DNA of 64,000 bases from Streptomyces sp. NBC_01016 (GTDB lineage: Bacteria; Actinomycetota; Actinomycetes; Streptomycetales; Streptomycetaceae), in NCBI RefSeq assembly GCF_026341035.1, contig NZ_JAPEOQ010000001.1, positions 620,001-684,000 of the forward strand, in the 5' to 3' direction. The notes beneath the pieces were generated by a model. It made no database searches and was not told the origin of the DNA. It worked only from the letters and a program-made list of their open reading frames with translations. A program made the position numbers and the translations under genes. Of the stretch, positions 45,707 through 55,144 are shown in pieces. Positions within the stretch are counted from its first letter, which is position 1, and each line of letters opens with the position of its first letter.

Positions 45707-45834
45707 GTAACCCAGAGTAGGTATGCGTGCAGCGCGCAGGGGTCAACCGGAGGGCCGATCCGGACCCGGCGCGCGTACTCCTGAAGGTGGAGACCTCCCA
45801 CGGCGCATGCGCCCGGCGCACTTAGCCTTCAGGT

Positions 45835-46863
45835 GTGGAGAACGGACAACAGGGGGCACCGCGCGGGTGGCGCGCGGCCACCGAAGAGGCGCTGTACGGA
45901 CCGGCCGGCTTCTACCGGAGGCCCGAGGGTCCTGCCGGACATTTCCGCACGTCGGTGCATGCGTCGCCGCTGTTCGCCGGGGCCGTCGCCGAGCTGTTGT
46001 GCCGGGTGGACGCGGCCCTCGGCGAACCCGCCGATTTGGCGTTCGTCGACATGGCGGCGGGCCGCGGCGAGCTGGTTTCGCGCGTCCTACAGGTGCTGCC
46101 GGAAAAAGTGGCGCTACGCGTGCGTGCCTACGCGGTGGAGAAGGCGGAACCTCCCGCCGGGCTCGACCACCGGATCGAGTGGCGGGCCGAGCCGCCCACC
46201 GGTGTCACCGGACTCCTCTTCGCGAACGAGTGGCTCGACAACGTGCCCCTGGAGGTCGTCGAGGCGGACGCGGACGGCACGGCCCGGCTGGTCCTCGTAC
46301 GCGCGGACGGCACGGAGTCCCTCGACGCGGCGGCACCCCTCGACGAGGCGTCGGCGAGCTGGCTGCGCCGGTGGTGGCCGCTGCCGCCCGAGCCGGGCCT
46401 GCGCGCCGAGGTCGGGCTGCCCCGCGACGAGGTCTGGGCGGCGGCCGTACGCACCCTGGAGCGCGGCCTGGCGGTCGCGGTGGACTACGCGCACACGCAC
46501 GCCTCCCGGCCGCCCTTCGGTACGCTCACGGGCTTTCGCGAGGGCCGGGAGACGACGCCCCTGCCCGACGGCTCCTGCGACATCACGGCGCACGTGGCAC
46601 TGGACGCGTGCGCGACCGCTCCGGACGCCCGACTCCTCACGCAGCGCGCCGCCCTCCAGGCCCTCGGCGTCACCGCGGGCCGCCCACCGCTGGCCCTCGC
46701 CTCGCAGGACCCGGCGGCGTACGTCCGGGCGCTCGCAGGGGCGGGAGAGGCGGCGGAGCTGACCGCGCGGGGCGGGCTCGGCGACTTCGGGTGGCTGGTC
46801 GAGCCGGTGGACCTCCCGGCGGACGGCCTACTTGTCGATGTCCCCGACCACGAAGAACAGTGA
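45835..46863 (+). CDS. MidA/NDUFAF7-family SAM-dependent methyltransferase
   Basis: The GTG start gives 342 residues. The Rossmann methyltransferase motif is [20 protein letters not shown] (about 69-88). MidA-family phrases [42 protein letters not shown] and [13 protein letters not shown] are clear. The eukaryotic relative NDUFAF7 dimethylates an arginine of the complex I 49-kDa subunit. Here the 3' end overlaps by 36 bp the 3' end of a convergent gene for the NuoD homologue of that subunit, which supports the same substrate. Confidence 0.9.
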   Translation: MENGQQGAPRGWRAATEEALYGPAGFYRRPEGPAGHFRTSVHASPLFAGAVAELLCRVDAALGEPADLAFVDMAAGRGELVSRVLQVLPEKVALRVRAYAVEKAEPPAGLDHRIEWRAEPPTGVTGLLFANEWLDNVPLEVVEADADGTARLVLVRADGTESLDAAAPLDEASASWLRRWWPLPPEPGLRAEVGLPRDEVWAAAVRTLERGLAVAVDYAHTHASRPPFGTLTGFREGRETTPLPDGSCDITAHVALDACATAPDARLLTQRAALQALGVTAGRPPLALASQDPAAYVRALAGAGEAAELTARGGLGDFGWLVEPVDLPADGLLVDVPDHEEQ

Positions 46864-47979
46864 CCCGAGGATCGCCACCATGTCGGCGACGAGCGTCCCC
46901 GGAAGCAGCTCGGTCAGCGCCTGGATGTTGTTGTACGAGGCGGAGCGCAGCTTGAGCCGGTACGGCGTCTTCTCGCCCTTGGAGACGAGGTAGTAGCCGT
47001 TGATGCCGAGCGGGTTCTCCGTCCACGCGTACGTGTGGCCCTCGGGCGCCTTGAGGACCTTCGGGAGGCGCTGGTTGACCGGACCTTGCGGGAGATCCGC
47101 GATCCGGTCGAGGCAGGCGTCGGCGAGGTCGAGCGCGTTGTGCGCCTGCTCCAGGAGGCACTCGAACCGGGCCAGGCAGTCGCCTTCTTGTCGCGTGACG
47201 ACCTTCAGGGTGTCCTGAAGCTCTCCGTAGGCGAGGTACGGCTCGTCGCGCCTGAGGTCGAAGTCGACGCCGGATGCGCGGGCGATCGGGCCGCTGACTC
47301 CGTAGGAGTGCGCGGCCTCGGCGGACAGCCTGCCCACCCCGCGCGTGCGGCCCCGGAAGATCTCGTTGCCGAGGACGAGGTTGTCGTAGACGTCCATGCG
47401 GGAGCGCACGCTCGCGACGGCCGCACGCGCGCGGGAGGTCCAGCCGAGCGGCAGGTCCTCCTTGAGGCCGCCGACGCGGTTGAACATGTAGTGCATGCGC
47501 CCGCCGGAGACCTCCTCCATGACGTTCTGGAGTTCCTCGCGCTCCCGGAAGGCGTGGAAGACAGGCGTGATTCCACCTAGTTCGAGCGGGTACGAACCCA
47601 GGAACATCAGATGGTTGAGCACCCGGTTCAACTCGGCGAGCAGCGTCCGCAGCCACACGGCGCGCTCCGGTACCTCCATGCCCAGCATCCGCTCGACGGC
47701 GAGCACGACGCCCAGCTCGTTCGAGAACGCGGACAGCCAGTCGTGGCGGTTGGCGAGCATCACGATCTGTCGGTAGTCGCGCGCTTCGAAGAGCTTCTCC
47801 GCACCGCGGTGCATATAGCCGATGACCGGCTCCGCCTGCTGGATCCGCTCGCCATCGAGCACGAGACGCAGGCGCAGCACACCATGGGTGGAGGGGTGCT
47901 GCGGACCGATGTTGAGCACCATGTCGGTGCTCTCCGCGGCACCACCGATGCCGACCGTGGCCTGAGTCGTGGGCGTCAT
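46828..47979 (-). CDS. nuoD: NuoD-type 49-kDa subunit homologue of NADH dehydrogenase (stand-alone paralogue)
   Basis: The 383-residue protein is homologous along its length to the quinone-site subunit of complex [16 protein letters not shown] with His32, [13 protein letters not shown] with Arg58, [12 protein letters not shown], and the C-terminal ASYNNIQAL...[20 protein letters not shown]. The quinone-ligand Tyr (49 residues after the His in Thermus and bovine enzymes) is Trp81 here (NRHDWLSAF). No other nuo gene is nearby; S. coelicolor also has a second nuoD outside the main cluster, as I recall. GGAGA precedes the ATG. Confidence 0.93.
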   Translation of the reverse strand: MTPTTQATVGIGGAAESTDMVLNIGPQHPSTHGVLRLRLVLDGERIQQAEPVIGYMHRGAEKLFEARDYRQIVMLANRHDWLSAFSNELGVVLAVERMLGMEVPERAVWLRTLLAELNRVLNHLMFLGSYPLELGGITPVFHAFREREELQNVMEEVSGGRMHYMFNRVGGLKEDLPLGWTSRARAAVASVRSRMDVYDNLVLGNEIFRGRTRGVGRLSAEAAHSYGVSGPIARASGVDFDLRRDEPYLAYGELQDTLKVVTRQEGDCLARFECLLEQAHNALDLADACLDRIADLPQGPVNQRLPKVLKAPEGHTYAWTENPLGINGYYLVSKGEKTPYRLKLRSASYNNIQALTELLPGTLVADMVAILGSLFFVVGDIDK

Positions 47980-48010
47980 GCCGACAGTGTCTCCTACGTA
48001 GGGTGGGCGC

Positions 48011-48526
48011 ATGGAAACAGGGGCAACGGGGACTTCGGGCATCGCGGGCACTCCCCCTGAGGCCGAACCCGCGTGGACGGGCCTGCCACCGGGCCTGCTG
48101 AAGCTGCGCCGCCTGTTGCTGGTGGTGTGGCTGGTGCCGCTGGCCGCGGCGGCCGGGGCGCTGCTGTGGATCCTCGCGGGGCCGACCTGGGCCGCGTTCG
48201 CGCTGCTGCCCCTGGCGGTGCTGCTGTGGGGCTGGGCGATGCTCGGCCGCAACTGGCGCTCGTGGCGGTACGCGGAGCGGGCCGACGACCTGCTGATCAC
48301 CCGCGGCATCCTGTGGCACCAGGAGACGATCGTGCCGTACGGGCGGATGCAGCTCGTCGAGGTGACATCCGGGCCGCTGGAGCGGAAGTTCGGCTTGGCC
48401 AGCCTGCAACTGCACACCGCCGCCGCGGCCACCGACGCGACGATCCCCGGCCTCGTACCCGCGGAGGCCGAGCGGCTGCGCGACCGCCTCACCGAACTCG
48501 GCGAGGCCCGATCGGCGGGCCTGTGA
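48011..48526 (+). CDS. PH-domain membrane protein (YdbS-like)
   Basis: The 171-residue protein has two membrane helices at about 35-80 ([39 protein letters not shown]) and a bacterial PH2 domain ([50 protein letters not shown]). Such proteins come in pairs with a longer partner, here encoded next with a 4-base overlap (GTGA). Confidence 0.9.
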   Translation: METGATGTSGIAGTPPEAEPAWTGLPPGLLKLRRLLLVVWLVPLAAAAGALLWILAGPTWAAFALLPLAVLLWGWAMLGRNWRSWRYAERADDLLITRGILWHQETIVPYGRMQLVEVTSGPLERKFGLASLQLHTAAAATDATIPGLVPAEAERLRDRLTELGEARSAGL

Positions 48527-49872
48527 CGGCCTCCGGCGCCCCCGACGGCGCCCCGGCCCAGGAGCCCGCTCAGGACGTGCGAGAGCGGCGTCTGCACCCC
48601 GTCACGCCGCTGCGCCGCGCGTGGGCGCCCATCGCGATCCTGCTCGGCTGGGCCGTCCACGACATGGACCAGGCGCAGCGCCAGCTCGCCAACCTCAGCA
48701 CCGCCGTGCTCCTGATCGGCATCGGCGTACTGGTTCCGGCGGCCGCCCTGTACGGGTTCCTCACCTGGTGGTTCACGCACTTCGCGGTGACCGACACCGA
48801 ACTGCGCATCCGTACGGGCCTGTTGTTCCGCCGCACCGCCCACATCCGGCTCGACCGCCTCCAGGCGGTGGATGTCACGCAGCCGCTCCTCGCCCGCTTC
48901 GTAGGCGTGGCCAAGCTGAAACTCGACGTAGTAGGAGCCGAAAAGAAGGACGAGCTCGCCTTCTTGGGAGAGCGCGAAGCCGGGAAGCTGCGGGCCGAAC
49001 TCCTCGCCCGGGCCGCCGGTTTCGCGCCCGAGTCGGCGCAGGACGTGGGCGAGGCGCCGGCGCGGCCGATCCTGCACACGCCCCCGCGGATGCTCGCGGT
49101 GGCGCTGCTCCTGACGGGCGCGCCCTGGGCGATGCTGCTCGCCGCGGTCGCCGTCCCGGTGCTCCTGTGGTTCGCCACCCACAACCTGTGGACAGTGATC
49201 GCGGTTGCGGTGCCGCTGGTCGGCGGGGCCTTCACCAACAGCGTGGGCCGGTTCATCAAGGAGTACGACTGGACGGTCAGCGAGTCCCAGGACGGGCTGC
49301 GCATCGACCACGGGCTGCTCGACCGGGTGCACGAGACGGTGCCGCCGGGGCGGGTGCAGACCGTACGGATCGTCGAGCCGCTGCTGTGGCGGCGCCGCGG
49401 CTGGGTCCGCGTCGAGCTGCACGTCGCCGGGTCGTCGAACACCGCGCTCGTCCCCGTGGCGCCGCGCGAGGACGCCGAGGACGTCGTCGCGCGGATCCTG
49501 CCGGGGGTCTCGGTGCCGAAGCCGGCCGACTTCGCGGGGGTACCGCGGCGCGGGCGCTGGTGCGTGCCGGTGTGGTGGCGGAGCTACGGAGTGGCGGTCA
49601 CGGAGACGGTGTTCGCCGCGCGCCACGGGCTGCTGCAGCGCCGTATCTCGCTCGTCCCGCACGCCAAGGTGCAGAGCGTGCGCCTCACTCAGGGGCCCTG
49701 GGAGCGGCACTGGCGGGTCGCCGACCTGCACCTCGACACGGGCGCCAACAAGACGGTGACGGCCCGCCTGAGGGACGTGGACGAGGCGTCCGACCTCCTG
49801 CGGGCCCAGGCGGACCGGTCCCGCACGGGACGGCGCGACGCGCGGCCGGACCGGTGGATGGCGGGGGCCTGA
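48523..49872 (+). CDS. PH-domain membrane protein (YdbT-like), partner of the preceding gene
   Basis: GTG 48523 overlaps the previous stop (GTGA). The 449-residue protein has about four membrane helices and three bacterial PH2 domains ([76 protein letters not shown]; a last one ending [10 protein letters not shown]). In Bacillus the YdbS/YdbT pair affects resistance to other bacteria's bacteriocins. A role in envelope defence is an inference. Confidence 0.9.
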   Translation: MTASGAPDGAPAQEPAQDVRERRLHPVTPLRRAWAPIAILLGWAVHDMDQAQRQLANLSTAVLLIGIGVLVPAAALYGFLTWWFTHFAVTDTELRIRTGLLFRRTAHIRLDRLQAVDVTQPLLARFVGVAKLKLDVVGAEKKDELAFLGEREAGKLRAELLARAAGFAPESAQDVGEAPARPILHTPPRMLAVALLLTGAPWAMLLAAVAVPVLLWFATHNLWTVIAVAVPLVGGAFTNSVGRFIKEYDWTVSESQDGLRIDHGLLDRVHETVPPGRVQTVRIVEPLLWRRRGWVRVELHVAGSSNTALVPVAPREDAEDVVARILPGVSVPKPADFAGVPRRGRWCVPVWWRSYGVAVTETVFAARHGLLQRRISLVPHAKVQSVRLTQGPWERHWRVADLHLDTGANKTVTARLRDVDEASDLLRAQADRSRTGRRDARPDRWMAGA

Positions 49873-49895
49873 GAGTTCCTTGACCGGGAGAACGG

Positions 49896-49934
49896 GTGAG
49901 GGGCGAGCCGGCTGCCCGCCGACTCGCCCCTCAC
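49896..49934. terminator. Bidirectional terminator
   Basis: A perfect 12-bp stem GTGAGGGGCGAG (49896-49907) pairs with 49923-49934, loop 15 bases, between convergent genes. Confidence 0.75.
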
Positions 49935-49989
49935 TCACTCGATCTCACGCCTGACGTGCCACGCCCGAAGCCTCATGCATGCCTGAGCC

Positions 49990-50988
49990 TCACGCCTGAA
50001 GTGCCGACCTCAGCTCGCCCATGTCGATCTGCTCCGTCTCGTCGTGCGCGGTCAGGTCGATGACCTGCTGCTCGCGCTCGGCTTCTTCGGAGGCTTCGGC
50101 TTCTTCGGAGGCTTCGGGGGCTTCCGGGGCCTCGGCGCCTTCAGAGGCTTCGGGGGCCCCGGCGTCGTCGGCGTTGCCGCCGTCTTCGGCCTCGGTCTCC
50201 ACCTCGGCCGCGACCTCCGCCGCCAGCTCCTCGCCCACGACGTCCGCCAGGTCTTCCCCGCCCTGCAGGGAGCTCCCCGCGCCGAAGAAGTCGAAACCGC
50301 CCTGGGGGACCTTCCGCGCGGGTGCCGCGGGTACGACCATCGCGGCGGCAGGCACGGTGAAGTGACCGGCCGCCGCCTCGGACTTCCCCCGGGAATCGGC
50401 CTCCTCCGCTGTGTGCGCCGCCGGTTCGGGCCGCGCGAGACGCTTGAGCGCGACATTGGCCTTCCGGTACATCTCCGGGGTCGGCCGGCCCGGCACGGCC
50501 GGGGGCACGGGCGGCAGTGCCTTCGCCGGGGAGGCGGCCTCTATCGCGAGCCGGCGCCGGCCCTCGAGCGCGCTGGCCCGCTCCGTCTCCGCGTTCGCAT
50601 ACCGCCGCAGCAGCGCCGCGTGCTCGCCCCGCAGCGCGGCGAGTTCGGCACGCTTCGCCCGCAGCTTGCCCTCCAGGCGGGTGCGCAGCTCACGCGACTC
50701 GTCGAGGTCGCCCTCCAGCTCCGCCACGGCCTCCTCGTGCCGCCACCGCTCGCTCGCGGCGCCGCGCGTCAGCTCGGCGACCCGCTTGCCGGCGAGCCGG
50801 TCCCAGCGGCGCATCACCACGGCGCCGATCACCGCAGCCGCGGCCGCCGCCGCGGCGACGCCCCGCAGAACGAGCGGATCCTCGGACAGCCAGGCGGCCC
50901 CGGCGCAGACGAGAGGCACACCGGCGATCACCGTCGGAGGCAGGAGGCGGTGCAGGGGCGGAGAATGGCGGTGGCGTCCACGTGGCAT
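49990..50988 (-). CDS. Membrane protein with coiled coil and acidic repeat tail, unknown function
   Basis: The 332-residue protein starts MPRGRHRHSPPLHR. Two membrane helices lie within about 20-60 (VIAGVPLVCAGAAWL, GVAAAAAAAAVIGAVVM). A long charged coiled coil follows at about 70-150 (EEAVAELEGDLDESRELRTRLEGKLRAKRAELAALRGEHAALLRRY), then a disordered region and an acidic tail with EASEEAE repeats (DNA repeats near 50080-50140). Both termini are probably cytoplasmic. I do not recognise a family function. Confidence 0.75.
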   Translation of the reverse strand: MPRGRHRHSPPLHRLLPPTVIAGVPLVCAGAAWLSEDPLVLRGVAAAAAAAAVIGAVVMRRWDRLAGKRVAELTRGAASERWRHEEAVAELEGDLDESRELRTRLEGKLRAKRAELAALRGEHAALLRRYANAETERASALEGRRRLAIEAASPAKALPPVPPAVPGRPTPEMYRKANVALKRLARPEPAAHTAEEADSRGKSEAAAGHFTVPAAAMVVPAAPARKVPQGGFDFFGAGSSLQGGEDLADVVGEELAAEVAAEVETEAEDGGNADDAGAPEASEGAEAPEAPEASEEAEASEEAEREQQVIDLTAHDETEQIDMGELRSALQA

Positions 50989-51157
50989 GGCCAGAAACTT
51001 ACCGCGCGTAGGCAAATCGCGAAGCCCCGCCCGGCAATATTCGGACACACCCGTCACAGAAACCACCTAACCCCCGTACGGACTGGACCACTTACCGCGG
51101 CCGATACCGCTCACCTCTCGCTTCACCTCTCGCTCCGACGACAGGCGCCGATCAAGA

Positions 51158-52126
51158 TCATTTAGCGATGAGGTCCTTGGACTCCAGATACTCCTTCGCG
51201 ACATCGCCTTCCTTCTGCCGCTCGGCGTCGACCTTCCGGTTCAGCTCGACGAGATCATCGGTCGTGAGCGTCTTCGTCAACTTCCCGAGGGCATCGGCAA
51301 TCTTCTTGTCGCCCGCATCCTTGGCGTTCACCACCGGAACGATGTTGTCCGCGTTCTGCAGCTTCTTGTCGTCCTTCAGAAGAACGAGCCCGAAGTTCTC
51401 CAGCGTGGCGTCGGTCGTGGTCGTCAGGACCAGCTGGTCCGTGCCGTTCTTCACCGCCTGCTTCGACTGCGTGGTGCCGACGCCCTTGGGGTCGATTCCC
51501 GTGACATCGATCCCGTACGACTTCTTGAGTCCCGGCGCGCAGAACGGCCGGGTCTCGCATTCGTCACCGGCCGCGATCTTCACCTTCTCGCCCGACTTGC
51601 CAAGATCCGAAAGGGTCTTCAACTTGTGCTTCTCGGCAAAGCTCTTGCTCACCGCGAACGCGTTCTGATCGACGGCCTCTCCCGCGTCCAGAACCTTCAG
51701 TCCCTGCGGCTCGGCCAGCTTGCGCAGTGCGGTCACCGTGGCATCGACATCGCTCGACGCGACCGGCTTCGCCTTGGACCCGTTCTTCTTCAGGTTGAGG
51801 AATTCGGCGAGCGTCGCCGCGTATTCGGGCACCACGTCGATGGCGCCCTTGGCGAGCTGCGGTTCGTAGATCTCGCGGTTCTCCACCGTCTTGACCGACG
51901 CGTCGTACCCGGCGTCGGCCAATATCTGCCGGTACAGCTCACCGAGCACCTTGGCCTCGGTGAAACGCGCGGCGCCGATGACGATCTTGCCCTTCCCGCC
52001 GCCACCCGACGCGCTCGCATCGTCCTTGCCCTCGAGGCTGTCGCCACCGCCGCACGCGGTCAGCCCCGCGGTCAGCGCACCCACGGTCACGGCCGCCAGG
52101 GCCACTCGACGCGTTCTGCTGTTCAT
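51158..52126 (-). CDS. Glycine betaine/choline-type ABC transporter substrate-binding lipoprotein
   Basis: The 322-residue precursor has lipobox LTAC (VGALTAGLTACGGG). The OpuAC-type fold is visible: GKIVIGAARFTEAKVLGELYRQILADAGYDASV, NREIYEPQLAKGAIDVVPEYAATL, DECETRPFCAPGLKKSYGIDV, QLVLTTTTDATLENFGLVLLKDDK. It binds compatible solutes such as glycine betaine or choline. It is last in the permease operon on this strand; its ATPase is encoded divergently at 53826. Confidence 0.93.
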   Translation of the reverse strand: MNSRTRRVALAAVTVGALTAGLTACGGGDSLEGKDDASASGGGGKGKIVIGAARFTEAKVLGELYRQILADAGYDASVKTVENREIYEPQLAKGAIDVVPEYAATLAEFLNLKKNGSKAKPVASSDVDATVTALRKLAEPQGLKVLDAGEAVDQNAFAVSKSFAEKHKLKTLSDLGKSGEKVKIAAGDECETRPFCAPGLKKSYGIDVTGIDPKGVGTTQSKQAVKNGTDQLVLTTTTDATLENFGLVLLKDDKKLQNADNIVPVVNAKDAGDKKIADALGKLTKTLTTDDLVELNRKVDAERQKEGDVAKEYLESKDLIAK

Positions 52127-52214
52127 CGCTCTCCTCGTCGCACTGCCGGAACTGACAACAAACACAAGCCCTCGCACCCGGGCTCCGGTCCCTGACCCGG
52201 CCCCGGTCCCCTGG

Positions 52215-52883
52215 TCACGCCCGCCTCCGCATGGGATCGAAGGCCCACCCCGCCGCGACGAACAGGCCCTCCGCGGCCAGCGCGAGCGCGGCCACGAGCA
52301 CCGCCCCGGCGACCACCTGCGGCGTGTCCTGAAGGCTGAACCCCGCCGTGATGATCCGCCCGAGCCCGCCCTCCCCGGCCATCGCCGCCAACGTCGCCGT
52401 CGCGATCACCTGCACCGTCGCGGACCGCAGCCCGGTCATCACCAGCGGGTACGCCAGCGGCAGTTCGACGCGGGCGAAGACCTGGCGGCCGCTCATGCCC
52501 ATGCCGCGCGCGGCCTCCACCACCGACCGGTCGACCTCGCGCATCCCCACGTACGCGTTGGTGAGCAGCGGCGGCACCGCGAACAGCACCAGCGCGATCA
52601 GCGTCGGCACATCGCCGTGCCGGCCGAGCGGGGTGAGCGTGAGCAGTACGAGGACGGCCAGCGTCGGTACCGCGCGCCCCACGTTCGAGATGTTGATCGC
52701 GAGCGCGCCGCCCTTGCCCTTGTGCCCGAGCCACAGGGCCAGCGGCAGGGCGATCAGGCAGGAGACGGCGAGCGCGACACCGCAGAAGTAGAGGTGCTCG
52801 GCGAGGCGGTGCCACACCCCCTTCTCCCCTTGCCAGTTGGCACCCGTGGCCAGCCAGTCGTAGGCCCCCGATATCGCGTTCAT
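52215..52883 (-). CDS. Osmoprotectant ABC transporter permease
   Basis: This 222-residue membrane protein has five to six helices and the inner-membrane transport signature EAARGMGMSGRQVFARVELPLAYPLVMTGLR (EAA loop contacting the ATPase). It belongs to the OpuC/ProW permease family. ATG 52883 overlaps the stop of the upstream permease by 4 bases (ATGA). Confidence 0.93.
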   Translation of the reverse strand: MNAISGAYDWLATGANWQGEKGVWHRLAEHLYFCGVALAVSCLIALPLALWLGHKGKGGALAINISNVGRAVPTLAVLVLLTLTPLGRHGDVPTLIALVLFAVPPLLTNAYVGMREVDRSVVEAARGMGMSGRQVFARVELPLAYPLVMTGLRSATVQVIATATLAAMAGEGGLGRIITAGFSLQDTPQVVAGAVLVAALALAAEGLFVAAGWAFDPMRRRA

Positions 52884-53629
52884 GCCACCTTCTCCGGCTC
52901 GACGCGCGCCACGTCGTCGCGGCCGCGGAGCCCCCGTATTCGGAACCCGCCCCGGGCGGGCGCCCCCACCCTCGTCCACGGCGTCAGCCAGCGCTGCACG
53001 CCGAGCAGCAGCAGGTCCGCCACGATCGCGAGCAGCACGCACAGCACGGACGCGGTGAGCACCTGCGCCTTGAAGTCGCTCTGCAGGCCCCCGACGATCA
53101 GCGTGCCGAGCCCGCCGTAGTCCACGATCGAGCCGACTGTCGTCAGCGCCACCGTGGAGACCGTCGCGATCCGCACTCCGGCCAGCATCGCCGGGAGCGC
53201 CAGCGGCAGTTCGACCTCCCACAGCAGCCGCAGCGGCCCGTACCCCATCCCGCGCGCGGCCTCCCGCGCCTCCTCCGGGACCGCCTGCAGCCCCGCCAAT
53301 ATGTTCCGCACGAGGATCGTCAGGGAGTACAGCACGAGCCCCGTGACCACCAGCGAGGCCGAGAGCCCGAACAGGGGCAGCAGCAGCGAGAACATCGCGA
53401 GCGACGGGATCGAGTAGAGCACCGTGGTCACCCCGAGCACCGGCCCCGCGAAGACGCGTGCGCGCCGGGCGAGGAGCGCGAGCGGCAAGGAGATGAGGAC
53501 GCCGATCAGCACCGCCGCCGCCGTGATGCCGAGGTGCTGGACGGTCGCGTCGACCAACTCCTGGCTGCGAGTGCGCACATACTCCCCGCACACCCAGTCA
53601 TTGGCCACCAGGCAGTTCTGCTCGCTCAC
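52880..53629 (-). CDS. Osmoprotectant ABC transporter permease (second)
   Basis: From GTG 53629 (GGAGG eight bases upstream; GTG 53638 abuts that site) the protein has 249 residues. Helices are at about 35-65 and onwards, with the EAA loop EAREAARGMGYGPLRLLWEVELPLALPAMLAGVRIA. It pairs with the permease at 52215 as a heterodimeric channel. The region between it and the divergent ATPase gene (about 200 bp) should carry both promoters. Confidence 0.93.
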   Translation of the reverse strand: MSEQNCLVANDWVCGEYVRTRSQELVDATVQHLGITAAAVLIGVLISLPLALLARRARVFAGPVLGVTTVLYSIPSLAMFSLLLPLFGLSASLVVTGLVLYSLTILVRNILAGLQAVPEEAREAARGMGYGPLRLLWEVELPLALPAMLAGVRIATVSTVALTTVGSIVDYGGLGTLIVGGLQSDFKAQVLTASVLCVLLAIVADLLLLGVQRWLTPWTRVGAPARGGFRIRGLRGRDDVARVEPEKVA

Positions 53630-53825
53630 GCCGGCCACCTCCCCCGATTCCCCGAACGTATGTCAGTCGGCCGCACACCCGCATGCACGTTTCCCGACCG
53701 CCAACGACCCTAGCCCGACCCACTGACAATGGCCGAGGCCCGGCCGCCCGACGCAACACGCCGTTCACATGACTGCCGCGCCCGGGCATCCCCAACCGGC
53801 CCGCATCCCGGCAGAATGGGGTCCC

Positions 53826-54992
53826 ATGATCCGGTTCGAGCACGTCAGCAAGCGGTACGCGGACGGCACCACCGCCGTCGACGATCTGTCCTTCGAGGTG
53901 AACGAGGGCGAACTGGTCACGCTCGTCGGCCCGTCGGGCTGCGGCAAGACCACGACGATGAAGATGGTGAACCGGCTCATCGAGCCCACCGCGGGCCGAA
54001 TATTTCTCGACGGCGACGACATATCCGGGGTCGACCCGGTCCAACTGCGCCGCCGCATCGGCTATGTGATCCAGCAGGTCGGCCTGTTCCCGCACAAGTC
54101 GGTCCTCGACAACACCGCGACCGTGCCGCATCTGCTGGGCGTCAAGCGCGCCAAGGCCCGGGAGCGGGCGGCGGAGTTGCTCGATCTGGTGGGCCTCGAC
54201 CCGAAGGTTTTCGGCGAGCGCTACCCCGAGCAACTCTCCGGCGGCCAGCGCCAACGGGTGGGTGTGGCAAGGGCGTTGGCGGCCGACCCGCCCGTACTGC
54301 TGATGGACGAGCCGTTCGGCGCGGTCGACCCCGTGGTGCGCGAGCACCTGCAGAACGAGTTCCTGCGCCTGCAGCAGACGCTCGGCAAGACCGTCCTGTT
54401 CGTCACGCACGACATAGAGGAGGCCGTCCGCCTCGGCGACCGTATCGCCGTCTACGGAGACGGTCGCATCGAGCAGTACGACACCCCGTCGGCGGTCCTC
54501 GGCACGCCCGCCACCGACTACGTGGCCGACTTCGTGGGCGCCGACCGCGGGCTCAAGCGCCTCTCGGTGACGCCCATCGAGGAGGGCGACCTGGAGCAAC
54601 CGCCCGTCGTGCACCTCGACGACCCGCTGCCCAGGGAGCTCGACGCCCGCTGGGCCGTCGTCCTGGACAACGACAACAACCTGCACGGCTGGATCTCCGC
54701 CGAGCACGCGCGCGTGGCCGCGAACAAGGGCGACACCGTGCGCGACCACGCGCGCCGCATGGAGGCCTGGCTGCCCGTGGGCGCCCCGCTCAAGCAGGCG
54801 TTCGCGACGATGCTCCAGCACGACGCGGGCTGGATCGCGGTCATCGACGAGCACAGCGAGGGCCGCTTCCTCGGCGTGCTGACCCCGGCCCGGCTGCACG
54901 AGGCGCTGCGCCGCTCCACGGCCGCGGACGCGCGGGACATCACGCGCGCGGAGGTCGAACTGGAGACCGTGGACCCACTCCTCCCCCAGTGA
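53826..54992 (+). CDS. Osmoprotectant ABC transporter ATPase with CBS domains
   Basis: From ATG 53826 the protein has 388 residues. The ATPase domain has Walker A GPSGCGKTTT, Q-loop VIQQVGLFPH, signature LSGGQRQRVGVARAL and Walker B LLMDEPFGAVD. The C-terminal 120 residues form CBS-type repeats (VVLDNDNNLHGWI..., WIAVIDEHSEGRFLGVLTPARLHEAL), which in OpuA-type importers sense ionic strength or c-di-AMP. With disA in the same window the second is worth testing. The gene is divergent from its permease genes. Confidence 0.94.
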   Translation: MIRFEHVSKRYADGTTAVDDLSFEVNEGELVTLVGPSGCGKTTTMKMVNRLIEPTAGRIFLDGDDISGVDPVQLRRRIGYVIQQVGLFPHKSVLDNTATVPHLLGVKRAKARERAAELLDLVGLDPKVFGERYPEQLSGGQRQRVGVARALAADPPVLLMDEPFGAVDPVVREHLQNEFLRLQQTLGKTVLFVTHDIEEAVRLGDRIAVYGDGRIEQYDTPSAVLGTPATDYVADFVGADRGLKRLSVTPIEEGDLEQPPVVHLDDPLPRELDARWAVVLDNDNNLHGWISAEHARVAANKGDTVRDHARRMEAWLPVGAPLKQAFATMLQHDAGWIAVIDEHSEGRFLGVLTPARLHEALRRSTAADARDITRAEVELETVDPLLPQ

Positions 54993-55144
54993 AGCCCCAC
55001 AGGCAGTGAAACCCCGTCGGGGTTCGCCGTTCACGAGTGAACCCCGGTCGCTCCGCTTCCGTCCTACAGGTCGTACGTCACGGATGCGGCATTCGCACCG
55101 TGTTCATATGTCTCGCGGGGCGAGCGGCACGAGGAGGCGCGGGG

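Noticed and set aside
46670..49938. Very long minus-strand frames covering the PH-domain genes and nuoD
   Set aside because: Only the nuoD part (to 47979) has protein-like content; the rest is the antisense of the two PH-domain genes.
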